A DNA stretch of 64,000 nt. Origin: Torymus aiolomorphi (taxonomy: Eukaryota > Arthropoda > Insecta > Hymenoptera > Torymidae). Positions 12,811-24,420 of the stretch are shown here, in pieces. The position numbers and the translations under genes were made by a program. Within the stretch, counting starts at the first letter, position 1. The number at the start of each line of letters is the position of its first letter. The notes under the pieces are model-generated. The model saw nothing but the letters and a program-made list of their open reading frames with translations. It was not told the DNA's origin and ran no database searches. The stretch spans positions 171,951,978-172,015,977 of the forward strand of contig CM070876.1 in the NCBI GenBank assembly GCA_036365515.1. The letters are read 5' to 3'.

Positions 12811-13847
12811 ACGGCCTCAAAATGATATCTTGTCGTCGTATTCTATCTTCCTTTTTTTTTTTAGTTTAATTGGCGATTGCATGAGCGACCGTCGCTGGGT
12901 ACAACGACGCGCTGTACTGCAGTGCCGACGTCGACGATTATTATATAGACGCTAGTCGCGACGAGGAAAAATTGTGTAAGCGAGATAAGTCAGAAATTTT
13001 TCGGTTTGAAGAGACGCGTGGATGTGACGACGTACTACCAGGTCGTGAATGTTTAGAATGTTTTGGTACTGTGATAGTGTGCTGAATATTTTAAACGTAA
13101 GGGGTAATGTATTTGATGAACGAAGTTTGAAGAGTAATTAAATATTTTAGCTGTATTGTACGAAGTAAAGTTTGAATTGTTTCTAAAATATTTAATAATA
13201 ACAATCGAGCAAAAGCGTTATTCGGATTCCAAAAACTTTGATTTAGATTGTAACCGTAAGATAAATATTACTTTTATTGGCAACTTACTGCCTCCTAAAG
13301 CCAAAGGGAAATCCGTGACCTGGTAATAGTACGACAACTCTCCTTGATAGCTTTACTTAATACTATGACTTTATTATCTGCTCTACGTGACTTGAGGTCT
13401 ATACGCTCCCAATGCAATTAAACTCCATAAACTATCATGAATGAAAAAAAACGCATATCACTGAGATAATATTAACCGTTTGTTTATGTCAACGCGACCT
13501 GTCGTTCAGTAAATTCGATTTCAAATCATTCCCTCAAATTGCTGTAATTTCGCCAACTATATAATCCTATCGAATTAAACTACAGATTTAATTATCCCGT
13601 ACACGTGTGACATTTGAACAAACTAACTTATCTCAAAGCCAACATCTCATTACAACATATCATTTTCACCAAACGACTCAGCCCGCATAACAAACAAACC
13701 CCCTTCCAGTGCAGCCATAACTCATCGGCTAAGTAGTCTCACTTTGCATCAACTCTCCTACACGCGCTAACCGCAACACTCTTTGCGCCCCCAAAAGACC
13801 CCATAACCCAACACCACAACCACCAACCAAACTATGAAGATACGTAC

Positions 13848-14379
13848 AGTTAGGATACTCGCCGTCCTTGGGCGGCGACGGGCACTGGGGCGCGTACGAT
13901 CCCAGATGATATCCGTACGCGTTGTGCTGGTGCATCGGTGCGAACGCGTACCCCGTGAGCGCGCTCCTGGGACTGGGGAATCCCGTCTCCGGTCCCTGAT
14001 GCTGATTTGGCCCTCCTGGCTGTCCACCCTGATGGCCACCCAGGCCACCGACATGCTGGGAGAACTGGTGCGCACCGGGCACATTGTGTCCGCCGGGATA
14101 ACCTGCGGCCCTCAGTCCGCTCGGATTATACAGATTGTTGTGCTGGAGCTCGATGAAGGCGGACTTACCGCTCTGTGATACGGGCGTGCTGGAGGCGCTG
14201 TCGGGCCCGTTGCCACCTGGGCCCGGCGTCACCGAGCCCATCGTGTGGTGCAGGTGCTGCTCCAGATCGGAGCCAGCGCCACCGCCCGTGGCGCCCGGTG
14301 TGCCACCCGGCTGGGGCCCACCGTTGCCACCGCCGGCCGACGGTCCGCTGGCGCTGCCGGCGCCACCGCCGCCGGACAT
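13848..14379 (-). CDS. Dll: Distal-less coding exon 1
   Basis: Encodes a Gly/Ser/Ala-rich N-terminus (MSGGGGAGSASGP), then the Distal-less N-terminal blocks: SGKSAFIELQ, ETGFPSPRSAL-GYAFAPMHQ and YGYHLGSYAP-CPSPPKD, ending EYPN. The final base before donor GTACGT leaves phase 1, which matches the exon-2 acceptors. The start at 14379 is the first in-frame ATG after a TGA at 14659-14661. Because 93 codons between that stop and the ATG stay open, an N-terminal extension supplied by an upstream exon is possible. The MD..PHTPKY-type N-terminus familiar from other insects is not present in this exon. Role: transcription factor for distal appendage identity. The family call is firm; the translation start is inferred. 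Confidence 0.92.
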
Positions 14380-14658
14380 GCTGTTCGGGGTCGGGGTGCT
14401 CGACGGACAGGGGTCGCCCGCCCCGAATGGGCTCCCCAGGTCCGTGAAGTTGAGCGTCGTCGTGGCGCCCCGAAGCTCCACCTTAGACGCGACCGAGTCG
14501 CAGCCGTTGCCTAATTCCTCCCGCCGCCGCCTCCTCCTCGAAGATGCGAGCTCCCGCGGGGCCAGTCTCTCCTCTGACTGACGAGGTTTGACACCGTCCT
14601 CGCGATGATTACGATGATAAGGTCGAGGGTCGTGGTGGAGGCGTTCTGTAAGGTTGGA
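14380..14658 (-). other. Open frame upstream of first Dll ATG
   Basis: In the Dll exon-1 frame, 93 codons without a stop precede the first ATG. They include an Arg run, GNGCDSVASKVELRG and TTTLNFTDLGSPFGAGD, the last of which looks like ordinary coding sequence joined to the called protein. A possible acceptor (CTTACAG) lies at about 14645-14652. This could be 5' UTR, or true coding sequence whose ATG is on an upstream exon. Confidence 0.45.
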
Positions 14659-15993
14659 TCACTGTGGGATCAGCCGATCTGCAGGCTCATGGTATACGAA
14701 CACGGTAGACCGGAGGGGTATTTATACTTCTTTTTCTTATCGTATCACTGAGCACGAGCACACTTTTGTTTTACGGCACTCGCGACGGTCAGTCGTGTCC
14801 TGGAGGGTATGCAGAGTCCGCGGCACCAAGATAACGTGATTATTATATATTATCTACGGAACTTGGTCACACCTTCACACACTGGCTCAACCCGCACACA
14901 AGAGACGATACGGCGACCGCGACGTCGGGTCAGCTTCTCCTGCCAGAGGCAAAGTCGTCGTCGTTGTCGTCGTGGATTTTCGGCCGGTTCAACCGCATGG
15001 TACTACTGTTCCGTGTCCGTACTCGCCCACCAAATCACCATCACAATATCGTATCCCCACACTTGTCAGTCCCGCCAATTAATCACACTCCCTCTGGCCC
15101 GATCAGGATCCGCGATCACAGCGTCTCATGGCAGACGAGCGTTTGTCGTCCTTACGTAATCCTCGCTAATATATATCTCGTTATCACACTCTCACTGGCC
15201 ACCAATAAATATATAATATATATCCTCTGGCCTTCTTCTTCTTCATCAAACGCGCACCACGCAAGCTGCTTGTACCTCGTCGTCTTCTTCTTCTTCTACT
15301 ACTACTTCTTCTCCTTCTTCGTTATTAACTACACGACGACGATGATGATGACGATAATGAGGAGAAACCACCGGGGCGCGCGGGTGTACACACAGACTAC
15401 GACGACGACAACAACAACGAGAACGGCGACCCGGGTGTATAATACGAGGAGGGAACACGCGCCTCGCGCGGCTCGTTGTTCTCTCTCTCTGGCTTGGCGA
15501 TGCCCAGTTGTTAACTGCCGCACACACAACACACGCAGTGCACACCGCGCGGCGCGGACCGGTATAATGATACATAATGAAGCCCGAGGAGCGCGCGCGC
15601 CTCTCCCCGACCGTGGCGCTGGCCTGCCACCGCCAGCTGGCGCCACCGTAGGTCACGCCCATGGTCCACCGAGCGCGTGCTGCGATTGGCGCTCGCGGGC
15701 TTATCCCACCAGGGCACTCGCCAGGCGAGAGCGGGGATTGGTGAACCGTGGGCCATTATGGTGGCCAGTGGGTGGGGCGATAGCAAGACCGAGCTAACCC
15801 ACTTCTCCCCTGCTCCGGACCGCTCGGACTGTGTGCGAGCGTCCGTGTGCCTGCACACGAGTTAAGCGGCCGTATGTCTGTGCGTCTGTGTATGTACGCG
15901 AGAGCAGCTAGCTAGCTCGCGAGCGCCAAGTCTCGGAGAGTCGTACTACCTGCGCGGCGTACAACGCGCGCATTGCCGGGGGTACGTATATAC

Positions 15994-16048
<55 letters not shown>

Positions 16049-16268
16049 GCTTGCGAGCTGCTTGTCCTTTTTCTCTCTGTACACTATATAGCGCTGCAGC
16101 GCAAATTTCAGTCTTCGCCGCTTCTTTTCCCCCGTTAGCTCTCTCTCGCTCTCTTTGGAGCTAGGAGCCGAGCACAGTGCACGCGGCACACAGCCTTCCT
16201 TTTTCGCAGCCGCGCAGCGCACTTGATTCCGGAAGCTGATACAAGCCCGTGGTTGTACGTGCGATTGC

Positions 16269-16309
<41 letters not shown>

Positions 16310-16400
16310 GTGCCGAGAGCCCCTGAAGAATATGTGGTTCATGAGGATTTTTTCCTATGTTTTTCAGGTGTGGAAACGAAGGGTTTTTTGGGTGTATTAT
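14659..16400 (-). promoter_or_regulatory. Probable Dll 5' UTR / promoter region
   Basis: CpG-rich, microsatellite-laden DNA just upstream of Dll exon 1, with runs of TCG/CTT triplets (15240-15320), a (CT)25 tract at 15995-16044 and a GA tract at 16273-16300. GA/CT tracts near promoters can bind GAGA-type factors. No TATA box or initiator can be assigned with confidence. The assignment rests on position only. Confidence 0.35.
15995..16044. repeat. (TC)25 microsatellite
   Basis: Uninterrupted 50-bp TC tract upstream of Dll exon 1. A (GA)14 tract follows at 16273-16300, so the two could pair as inverted repeats. Confidence 0.95.
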
Positions 16401-17847
16401 TTGGGTGAGTTTGATGAAACCGATATACGACGCTGATTGATATCGAGCGTGATTTATGTTGGTATGCGGGGATTTGTTTGCTCTGTGGAAACTGTTAATG
16501 CGTATTTGAGTAGATCGGGCTAATACGCTGGTTCTTTTCGGGGGATTAATGATGCACGAGGTGCGCGCGCGCGGACTGTAAATGGCCTGTTTGTCAATGA
16601 TTACAAGCGGGTAATTGCGGTATCAGTGGGTCATAATGGCCATGAGCTCACTTGTAATACGATACTGATATACTGATAATTCATATGTATAGTTCTGATA
16701 ATACCGGGATAATGCATACTAAAATTTTTAAAAGTAAGATATTTACAAACTGATTCGAAAACCATAATATATGTGGTGTCGTGGAAATTTCTCGCGCGAA
16801 GGATAAATATTTTACGCGTGATTATTATTATACTCGCGGCGAACGGTTAATTTAACAGTTTAATAAAATGCTTGAGACCGGTGGGATATCGCTTTAAAAT
16901 AACTGTCATCGGACGCCGGAGGTAATCGATTGAAACTCCAGTTCATACACACTCGTCGCTCTTTTTATAAATACATCCGCTTTTTTCCCGATAAACGTAT
17001 AAATCAATAAATGCAAACAAACCGGAGAGTATTGCAGAAGGTTTTCTTAGAATTTTTTGTATGCGTATGGCTATGTACTTTTTAGTCAAATTTAAAATAA
17101 ATTTAAATATTGCGCAATCGGTGGCTTTGTAAAAATTGCTACGAATGCACTGTCACGCGGCTTGATGGAATTTAATTTATTTTGAGTTCGATTTTGTTTA
17201 TAGTTAACAGTTACAAAAAAATACAAATATTTTAATAATCTTGAATTTTACGTAATCTTAAATTTTTTAAACAATTATAAATATACGTCGATCATACAGC
17301 AAAATAATTTTTTAAGTCTTTTTCATTGTACGACATATGAAAGATCCAAAAGACCTATGTTCACAAAGTATCAACGACAAGTTTGCATCCACTTAAGAAA
17401 ATAAAAATAAAAAAAAAATATTCCTTTTTATATATAAAACGCCCAGTAAATACAACCTCCTCTTCCTTCCCAAAACCTCACTCTTTCGCCATCCAAATTC
17501 ATCCCAATCCTCGCAACCAGTCGCAAGACACTTCTCTCCAAAGTCCAAACCACCTAGAAGAAACCTCTGCTCTGCTCCACTTTTAGCACATCCCTTGCAA
17601 CAACAACAACACCACCGAGCAGCTAAAACCCGAGCGAGACGTGCGCAAGTCCCCGGCCAACTGCTCCGCTGATGCACCTTATGCAAGTCTGCACTGTTTA
17701 CTCGTCGGTAGGTATATGTTCTAACGTCCTGCTGCCACCGGGCAATATAATCCCCGGCGCTGACACTTTCGGCGCGCGCTCGTCGTGTTTACTCACGTGT
17801 CATTGATTCGAGTGGCCCACTTAGCCCGGGGACAACTTGTTGACTCT

Positions 17848-17888
<41 letters not shown>

Positions 17889-18971
17889 CAGAGTCTTATC
17901 TTGATGCTGCTCCTGCTGTAGTGGTAGTCATCTTGTACGAAGATGCGTATCGGAGCGCAGGTTGAAAAAATACTGCGGTGGTGGTAGTAATGACGGAGGT
18001 GGGACGAGAAGTGCAGTTCGGCGTAGACCGCAAGACGCGTGATTTTTGTGCAAGAGAGGTAGGCCGGATTCGCTCTTTCTTTCTCTCTCCTTCTCTTTCT
18101 CTCAGTGTGCCACTGGAATTCCATTGTTTTCGATTGAGTTATTGGAGTGCTAAGTTTTAGCGTGGTTTGCGATAGAGGTTCGAAGAAATGGTACTATCAA
18201 TTTGGGGCGATGGTCTCTGGTGGGTGCATTTTGGTGTGAGGTATATAATGAGTTGGATTAGTTTAATGTTTTTGCTATTTTCTGAGGAAGAAAACCTGAA
18301 GAATTTCTCTAGAAAAATATTCATCACTGTAGAGTATAATCGTAATTTTATAATAAATTATAAATATGAATGGAAATTTCAAAATCATGAATATATAGGT
18401 ACTGAAAAGCTTAAAAAAATATTATCAATTGTTATACACACAGTTAACGTTTCAAACATATTCTCCATCTGAAATTCTCGCATCTTGAACACAAAACCCA
18501 AAGAACTCCTTTATACACCACCAACTTTCTATATACGCCATTTTCCAGCTCCCGACTTTCATCCATCCAACTCGCTACCTCCTTACATATATCCACACAC
18601 GTACGTACATACGTACACGCATGTCCTCTCTCACCCGACCGGCCTTGGCTCTCTCTCTCTCTCTCTCTCTCTCTCTTCAAGTTTCGCGTCTCGCACGCGG
18701 CGGCAGCGCGTTTTTTTCGCCGCACGCGTGGGAACAGGAAACCCCGAGAAAGAGAGAGAGAGAGAGAGACAGAGAGAGTCATAGTCTGAACTTGGGGCAC
18801 GCGCTCACGCGAAAGCGCTCGCTCGCGTGCTTTGCAAGTCGCGCCGCGCCGTGCGATAGACAAAAAGACCAGAGGAGGCCGGCAATTATGTGTGTATGTA
18901 TACGCAGGCGAAGAGCGGAGAGCGACTATGCGAGCTTCTTAAAATATGCGGCGAAGTGTAACGGATAGGAC

Positions 18972-19030
<59 letters not shown>

Positions 19031-21540
19031 AAGATGAGAAGATGGTTTTATTAATTTTTGAGAGGTGCCGCGAGATGAGAAGATTGTAGTTTCGCTTTGA
19101 AAAATGGACTGGCCACGGTTGCAAGATGCCAGTAGACTTGTACACGCCAAGGAGTAAACGCAGTTTTATGTTTTTATTCTTGCCTCGTGGTCGCCTTGTT
19201 GCTACTGCTGACATTTTGTCCTAAATAAATCGAGAGTAGGAATAAAAAGTCGTTGTATTTTTTGCGTATCGGTCGATTAGTTAAAACAGCCCCGAAGTAT
19301 ATTATTTTTTAGGTAAAAAAGGTAAAAATGTGAAAAAGGGTCAACTCGTTCGTGCAAAAGTGTTTCAACTATATATTTTCTAAAAAAAAAGTAAATAATG
19401 AAGGAAAAAATGTATTACATAAAGGCAACGTTACGCAACCAGTTTTGCAATATAATAGCACAATGTGCACTGTTTATCAGCTCTGCCATGCTTGCTTTTT
19501 CACTATAAATCATTTACAAAAGTTTTTCGCGAAAATATTAGTTTCCGACAATGTACGCTTGAAAAACATTTTTTTTTTAAATTTTCCAAAGATTGTATAG
19601 CATCAGCACTATACAAAATAATAACTGAAAAAAAAAGACACAAACCTTCTCAACTAATTCCCATCTTAATCCTATACCACCATCCTACGACACTGCAAAC
19701 CCAAAGCCGAAACCCCGCTAATGCACTTGTCACCGTCGCACCGGTGCGCAGCAGTATATATAACGTCGGCAGTGGGTTAGCGCTTGGCCGCGCGCTCGCG
19801 CTGAATTACGTAATTGAGGTAAACGCCGGCTATCCGCGCGCGCACGGCGCGCTAAATAAAACGCCGTTCAATTAGACGGCAAGGACGCGCGCGTGCGCAG
19901 TACCGACGCGGCCTGTGGTGTGTATGTTTGTAGGCAGACGAGGGAAGGGCCGAAGGGGAGGGTTTTTGCTTTTGTAAAATAAGCGATTTATTTTTATACT
20001 ATGCTGCATGTCGAATACTACAGGCGACGTTTTAAAATTGGAAGTTAGAGTCCAAAAAGGAGTATAATACTTTGTATACACCCCGATATAATAAGAAACT
20101 TTTATGAACCATTAAACCGGCGCAGCAACGTATTCGACCCAAAACACATTAATTTTTCCCACAAGAGCGCTTCGGAGTCTCGGTAACTATTTCGTCAACA
20201 CCCACCAGTTCTAACCCCTCGAAAAATCATCGTCCTCTAACACACGCACCGTCTAATATCCACGCGTCTAATATCCTCTCTCTCTCTCTCTCTCTTGGGC
20301 GTCCCATTAAACCCCCGAGGTAAAATCCTATATACTCCTGGCAATATTCAATTTTCGCAGAAAGTCAGCAGCCACTAAACTGCTCTCTTCTCGCGATGAC
20401 AAATCTCCCCCCCTCTCTCTCTCTCTCCTTGTCCCTCACCACCGACATTCCTCTCTCTCTCCCTCTTTCTCTCTTAAAAGAGAGCGCGTGTACGATTCTT
20501 GCGCGCTCCAGAACACAATGTTTGCGAGCTCTCGCACGCGGGGCGACGCCCACACCCTGCCGCGCGCTCGCGCGTTTTACGGCCGGGCAGTAAAGTACGA
20601 AAATTACGATCCGCAGCGAGCAAGCGAGCGAGCGAGCTCTTGTCACTGCTCCGGGGCTCTCTCGAGTTCTGTGTTGTGTGTTTTTTTTCTTTCTTCTCCG
20701 CTTGCTGCAAGAGAGTATATAGTGCCGGCCGAGGGAGCGAGAGAGAGAGAGGGAGAGAGAGAGAAAATCGGAGCGCGAGAGAGCGACTAGGTTAGCGGAA
20801 TCCGAAACGAGAGAAAGTCGGGTTACCTAACGAGAGCTGCTGCTGCGGGGATTGGGAAATGCAGCAAGCGGAGGCTGTACAGCGCGAGCTGGTGCACGAG
20901 AGGGGGCTGTTTTTTCGGATAATTATCTAATGTTTGTTTTGATGTACGATGACGAGGATCGTATTGGGCAATGTGTGATGTGTGTATGTGCGTGCGTGCG
21001 TGTGCGTGTGTGTGTGTATGTGCGCGCGTGGTTTTGGGGAATGCAGAAAGTGTCGAAATAGGTTCGCGTAGGCGCAATAAAGTCTCGAGCTGTTCTTGGA
21101 ACGCGTAAACCCGAAAATGTATGTATTTATGCAGTTTCGGCTGTTAGAGGAGAGACGGTGCAAAAGTGTGGAGTTTGGGACTTTGCGAAAGAAGCTCGGA
21201 AAGTTGGTGTCGCTTGTGCACCTGCGATATGTTTGCAAGGATAATGTTTTAAGAGAGGGAGAGGGTGGTTGTAGGTTGGAGATTCATGTAGGGTTTCTTG
21301 ATTTTGGGAATTTGAAAGAAGTATGAGATATTAAAAATAGTCGTTTGTACAATACAGAATCACAAAAACTTCAAAATATAAAAAATATTTGAGTAAATAA
21401 TTTGTAAATGCTAAAAACCGCAAATAAAAAACATAAAAATTCATAAAATTAATGAAATTAAAGTAGTTTTTCCATTAAAAAAGTATATGCTCAAAAAAAT
21501 GTTGTTTTTTCAACTTCTCATCTATGTATAAAATGGGTCT
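16401..21540. other. Intergenic, microsatellites only
   Basis: No supported gene. Contains (GA)18 at 17851-17887, CT/GA tracts near 18650-18770, a (GA)26 tract at 18973-19025, CT/GA-rich runs at 20274-20490 and 20740-20770, and a GT-rich run near 20980-21020. Open frames here are products of these repeats and CpG-rich DNA. Confidence 0.6.
18973..19025. repeat. (GA)26 microsatellite
   Basis: Uninterrupted GA tract of about 53 bp. It generates spurious Ser-Leu or Glu-Arg repeats in several frames. Confidence 0.95.
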
Positions 21541-21574
21541 GAGAACTTCTATCTTGGTCTATTTTATGAAAAAA

Positions 21575-21678
21575 GTGTCTATTTTTTAGATATATATTGT
21601 ATATAATATTGAAACCACATTTTTTAATTTCTTCAGCTGATTTTGGCCTTGGAAGTCACTATGTGTAGGACAGCCTTA
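21575..21678 (+). repeat. Dispersed repeat X, copy 2
   Basis: Parallels 5107-5210 from GTGTCTATTTTTTAGATATA through CAGCTGATTTTGGCCTT to GGACAGCCTTAA. Its 5' half also matches 24010-24066 almost exactly (AATATTGAAACCACATTTTT versus one substitution). Class unknown. Confidence 0.75.
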
Positions 21679-21817
21679 ATTGATCGACTATTGACATTCT
21701 AGAAGCTCTTAAAATATTAAGATGAATGAAGAAGATGCAAAGGAGAAAGAAACGTTTAATGAACAGCAAAACTTAATTATTAATGTTTTACTTTCTTAAT
21801 ATATTTATGCGACGTAC

Positions 21818-22359
21818 TTAAGGACGTTCTCCGAGAAAACGATTTTCTTGTGATTTTCCTGAAACTTGCAGAGAACGTTTGATTTTGTGTGCTTAGTACA
21901 TGCTTGAAAGCCCCACGTCCATAGCGGTATTCAAAATAGAAATATTTAACTTCAAAGTTTTTGTGTTAACACGGAATCCCTATCTAAGCTAGTTTTAAAA
22001 TTAAATTTTAATTTACTATAAAAAAAGTTTTCTTTGTGTTTCTTTTTCAACCATAAGCCATAAAACTAGAAATCGAGAGGAATAATATGGTATAATTTTC
22101 AATATAGCGAGCGATATTAATTTCAGAGATATAGCAATGTAAACAAAAACTCCCATGTTATTTGTATATCTATATATAGTCACCCTATGTAAGTGCTATT
22201 TATTTAAATATCATATTGACACCTTTTATCTTACACTGACATTTTTTTTTTATTTTTGGAGTAATGTATAGAGACTCATGAAGGGTTTTCATTGTAAATA
22301 ATATTTTTAAATCACAATTTTCGCGATATTAATGAATTTGAGTCGGAGAACGTCCTTAA
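21818..22359. mobile_element. TTAA-flanked MITE (piggyBac-like)
   Basis: Inverted ends GGACGTTCTCCGAG and GTCGGAGAACGTCC are each flanked by TTAA (21818-21821 and 22356-22359), giving a 542-bp unit with its target-site duplication. TTAA duplication is characteristic of piggyBac transposons. No transposase is encoded. It lies just downstream of the cysteine-rich peptide gene. Confidence 0.8.
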
Positions 22360-22405
22360 ACACCATCAAATACAAACATGATTTAGAATATTGTATCAGC
22401 TTTAT

Positions 22406-22466
22406 CCCTGCACCCAGTCATTTTCAAACTTCTGGAGCATTTCATGTAGATGAATTTCTATCAGGG
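22406..22466. mobile_element. Deleted remnant of the CCCTGG MITE family
   Basis: The right 29 bp (CATTTCATGTAGATGAATTT, then CTATCAGGG) matches the right end of the elements at 4026 and 8839. CCCTG at 22406 would be the matching left end, giving a remnant of about 61 bp. On the minus strand its edge lies only 3 bp past the stop codon of the cysteine-rich peptide gene. Confidence 0.6.
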
Positions 22467-22469
22467 GTC

Positions 22470-22645
22470 TCAATTATTAATAAGATAGTGGTTAAATGCG
22501 TTTTGACAATAACAGTCTTTAACTGACCACTGTACATCGTATCTACATGCCGGATGATAAGCGCCTGGGCATACAGTTTGCTCCATCTGCTGAGTACAAT
22601 CTCGATGATCGTTTTCAGTGCAAGTAGGGTCCGGGTCGAATGCAG
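22470..22645 (-). CDS. Secreted cysteine-rich peptide, exon 2 (mature part)
   Basis: After acceptor TTTTCAG, the exon continues in phase 1 from exon 1 at 23451-23502 and encodes AAFDPDPTCTENDHRDC, a middle segment containing VCPGAYHPAC, and KDCYCQNAFN before a TGA. Cysteine spacing is C-x7-C-x8-C-x7-C-x10-C-x-C. The CPxxYxPxC block and the following x10-C spacing resemble Kazal-type inhibitor loops, but the final C-x-C and missing last cysteine do not fit the standard domain. The precursor is 75 residues, with a mature peptide of about 57. The likely role is a secreted, disulfide-bonded peptide such as a protease-inhibitor-like or defence/venom-type factor; the function is not established. 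Both splice sites and phases agree. Confidence 0.78.
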
Positions 22646-23172
22646 CTGAAAATTTTAAAAAGTTTATATTAATTTACATTGTAACGTATCTTTTTATTAC
22701 CGGCTAGCTATAATTAGTGAGAAAAGAATAACGTTGACAAAAGATGTAAATAGCACAACGCTATAAAAAGCTTCATGCAATGTACACCGCACGCAATAAA
22801 TAAAAGTATACTTGAGAACAGAGGATTGTAAATAAGGGCTCATAACTAAGATAAAATGGATGGAATATCTCCATATTTATTAACCAATTTAGAAAACAAT
22901 ATGAACAATATCAGTCAACCCTAGTAGAAATGTTAACCAGAAGCTAGCTATTTTTCAGTTAACATTATGACTAAAAACAAACATTGCTTGTATTTCATAA
23001 TTGTGTACCAATCCAAAATAAATAATGGCATTTACACTTTAATCAACCAATTATAATAATTGGCCTACAGCGATTCAACAATTAATTCGCGTACGCGTCG
23101 CGTTTAACAGCCAAAACGACTCTGCGAGTTGCGTCGCTCAGGTAATGTATTCGCGCTCAAGTAAACATATAA

Positions 23173-23173
<1 letters not shown>

Positions 23174-23220
<47 letters not shown>
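23174..23220. repeat. (CT)23 microsatellite in intron
   Basis: An intronic CT tract with the same left flank (GCGCTCAAGTAAACATATAA) as the longer tract at 25002-25071. It therefore pre-dates the segmental duplication and has since changed in length. Confidence 0.95.
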
Positions 23221-23226
<6 letters not shown>

Positions 23227-23450
23227 CTCTCTCTTAGCAATACAGCAGCTTAATCTTAGCAATAAACACTATATTATGCTGGAGAAAGAGACAGTGACGA
23301 GAAATAATTTTCCGTCACAAAATTCTTAAGATTCAAGCAAGTTGAAATTTAAACAAGAAATTATTGCAAAATAAGAACATACTATGTAGATAATAAAGTA
23401 ATAGAATCTATCTGAGGTAATTTATCAATTTTCATAGAGTAGTTGCTCAC

Positions 23451-23502
23451 CTGCATGCAATATAATTAAACAGATGGACACCATAACTAATATTAACTTC
23501 AT
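23451..23502 (-). CDS. Secreted cysteine-rich peptide, exon 1 (signal peptide)
   Basis: ATG at 23502 opens MKLILVMVSICLIILHA, a compact hydrophobic signal peptide, then donor GTGAGC in phase 1. The intron to exon 2 is about 805 bp and contains a (CT)n tract at 23174-23220. The start is supported by a TATA box about 85 nt upstream and by the short hydrophobic N-terminus. A damaged duplicate of this exon is present at 25365-25456. Confidence 0.8.
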
Positions 23503-23585
23503 TTATACTTCAAAACTTTTGACTTTTCTAAGGCTGAAATGACAGATATACTCTTCTAACATGCAATCATGGTGCTCCCTTAGAT

Positions 23586-23594
23586 CCTTTTATA
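23586..23594 (-). promoter_or_regulatory. TATA box of cysteine-rich peptide gene
   Basis: TATAAAAGG on the minus strand, 84 nt before the ATG at 23502. The same motif with similar flanks (AAAAGGTTTAGGATGTTATC) is kept in the duplicated promoter near 25732-25740. Confidence 0.6.
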
Positions 23595-24009
23595 CTAATC
23601 CGAAAAGGTTTAGGATGTTATCACTATCGAAAATTTTTATTATTACTGAACAATGATGTCATAAAAAATTTAATGAAACTGCTATCGCTACAAAATTTTA
23701 ACGGTTATTGCCATAGATAACCTACATTTTTTAACATTTCCTTGCTAATTAGTTTCCGAAAGAAATTAGTTGATTTTATTTTCTTTGAATGGAATTCTTT
23801 TCTTTTAAAGTACTGCCACGCTTTATGGTTTGAATAAAATCGAAAATCTATGATTGTCAATACTTTTATTTTTTATATATTTATACTGGTTACAGTGCGG
23901 GAATGTGTGTATTTTGCACACTCCGGTAGGAAAAATATTTTAAACGATAGTATATTTTCTGAGAAAATACCCATCTAACATTTTACCATTCTGATAAAAT
24001 ACCTCCCCG

Positions 24010-24066
24010 ATGTACTGTATAATATTGAAACTACATTTTTTAATTTCTTCAGCTGATTTTGGCCTT
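24010..24066 (+). repeat. Dispersed repeat X, truncated copy 3
   Basis: Reads TATAATATTGAAACTACATT and ends CAGCTGATTTTGGCCTT, then breaks off exactly where the TCCTCC-rich element begins. That suggests the latter inserted into or truncated this copy. Confidence 0.7.
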
Positions 24067-24420
24067 ACACTCAGAAAACAATCCTCCTGCATTAAAGAGA
24101 ATCTTCTTGTAGTAGGAGGATTTTCCGCTAAAAATAGCGCCTGCAGGATTTTCTCCTGCTAGGGGAGGCATACCTGCTCGGTGCAATGCTGTATTGAATC
24201 AGGGGGAATTCCTCCTGCAGTAAACAGTATTATTGTTTGGTATCAGGAGGAAAGCTCGTTAATGTAAAAAATGTATTAATTATACAATTGCGCTTGTGTA
24301 CACTTATAATTGCATGAAGTATTTTAAATTATAAGTTAATATGAAGAAATAAATATCTGAAATACTGTACAGTTTCTGAAAAAACTTTGAAAAATACCTT
24401 ATGATAGAAAATTCGAAATA

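Larger units (their letters stand above)
6525..13847 (-). other. Dll intron 1 (~7.3 kb)
   Basis: The stretch between the phase-1 donor at 13846-13847 and the exon-2 acceptor. It contains four separately listed inverted-repeat elements and CT/GT microsatellites (10898-10920, 12411-12438, 12781-12804). Two further CpG-rich stretches (about 8500-8700 and 10500-11300) could hold enhancers, as large Dll introns often do, but no motif here proves it. Frames in this interval are low-complexity or lie inside palindromes, so none is called. Confidence 0.7.
23100..23885. repeat. Segmental duplication, copy A (intact gene side)
   Basis: Matches 24935-25936 plus 30875-30965. It spans part of the intron, exon 1 and the promoter of the cysteine-rich peptide gene. 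The far end is set where both copies diverge after ATTGTCAATACTTTTATTTT. Confidence 0.85.

Noticed and set aside
14135..14581. Plus-strand frames opposite Dll exon 1
   Set aside because: Antisense shadows of the GC-rich Dll coding exon.
14964..15797. Long plus-strand open frame (277 codons)
   Set aside because: Runs through triplet and CpG-rich repeats upstream of Dll with Thr/Tyr/Arg-biased low-complexity sequence; no domain or start context.
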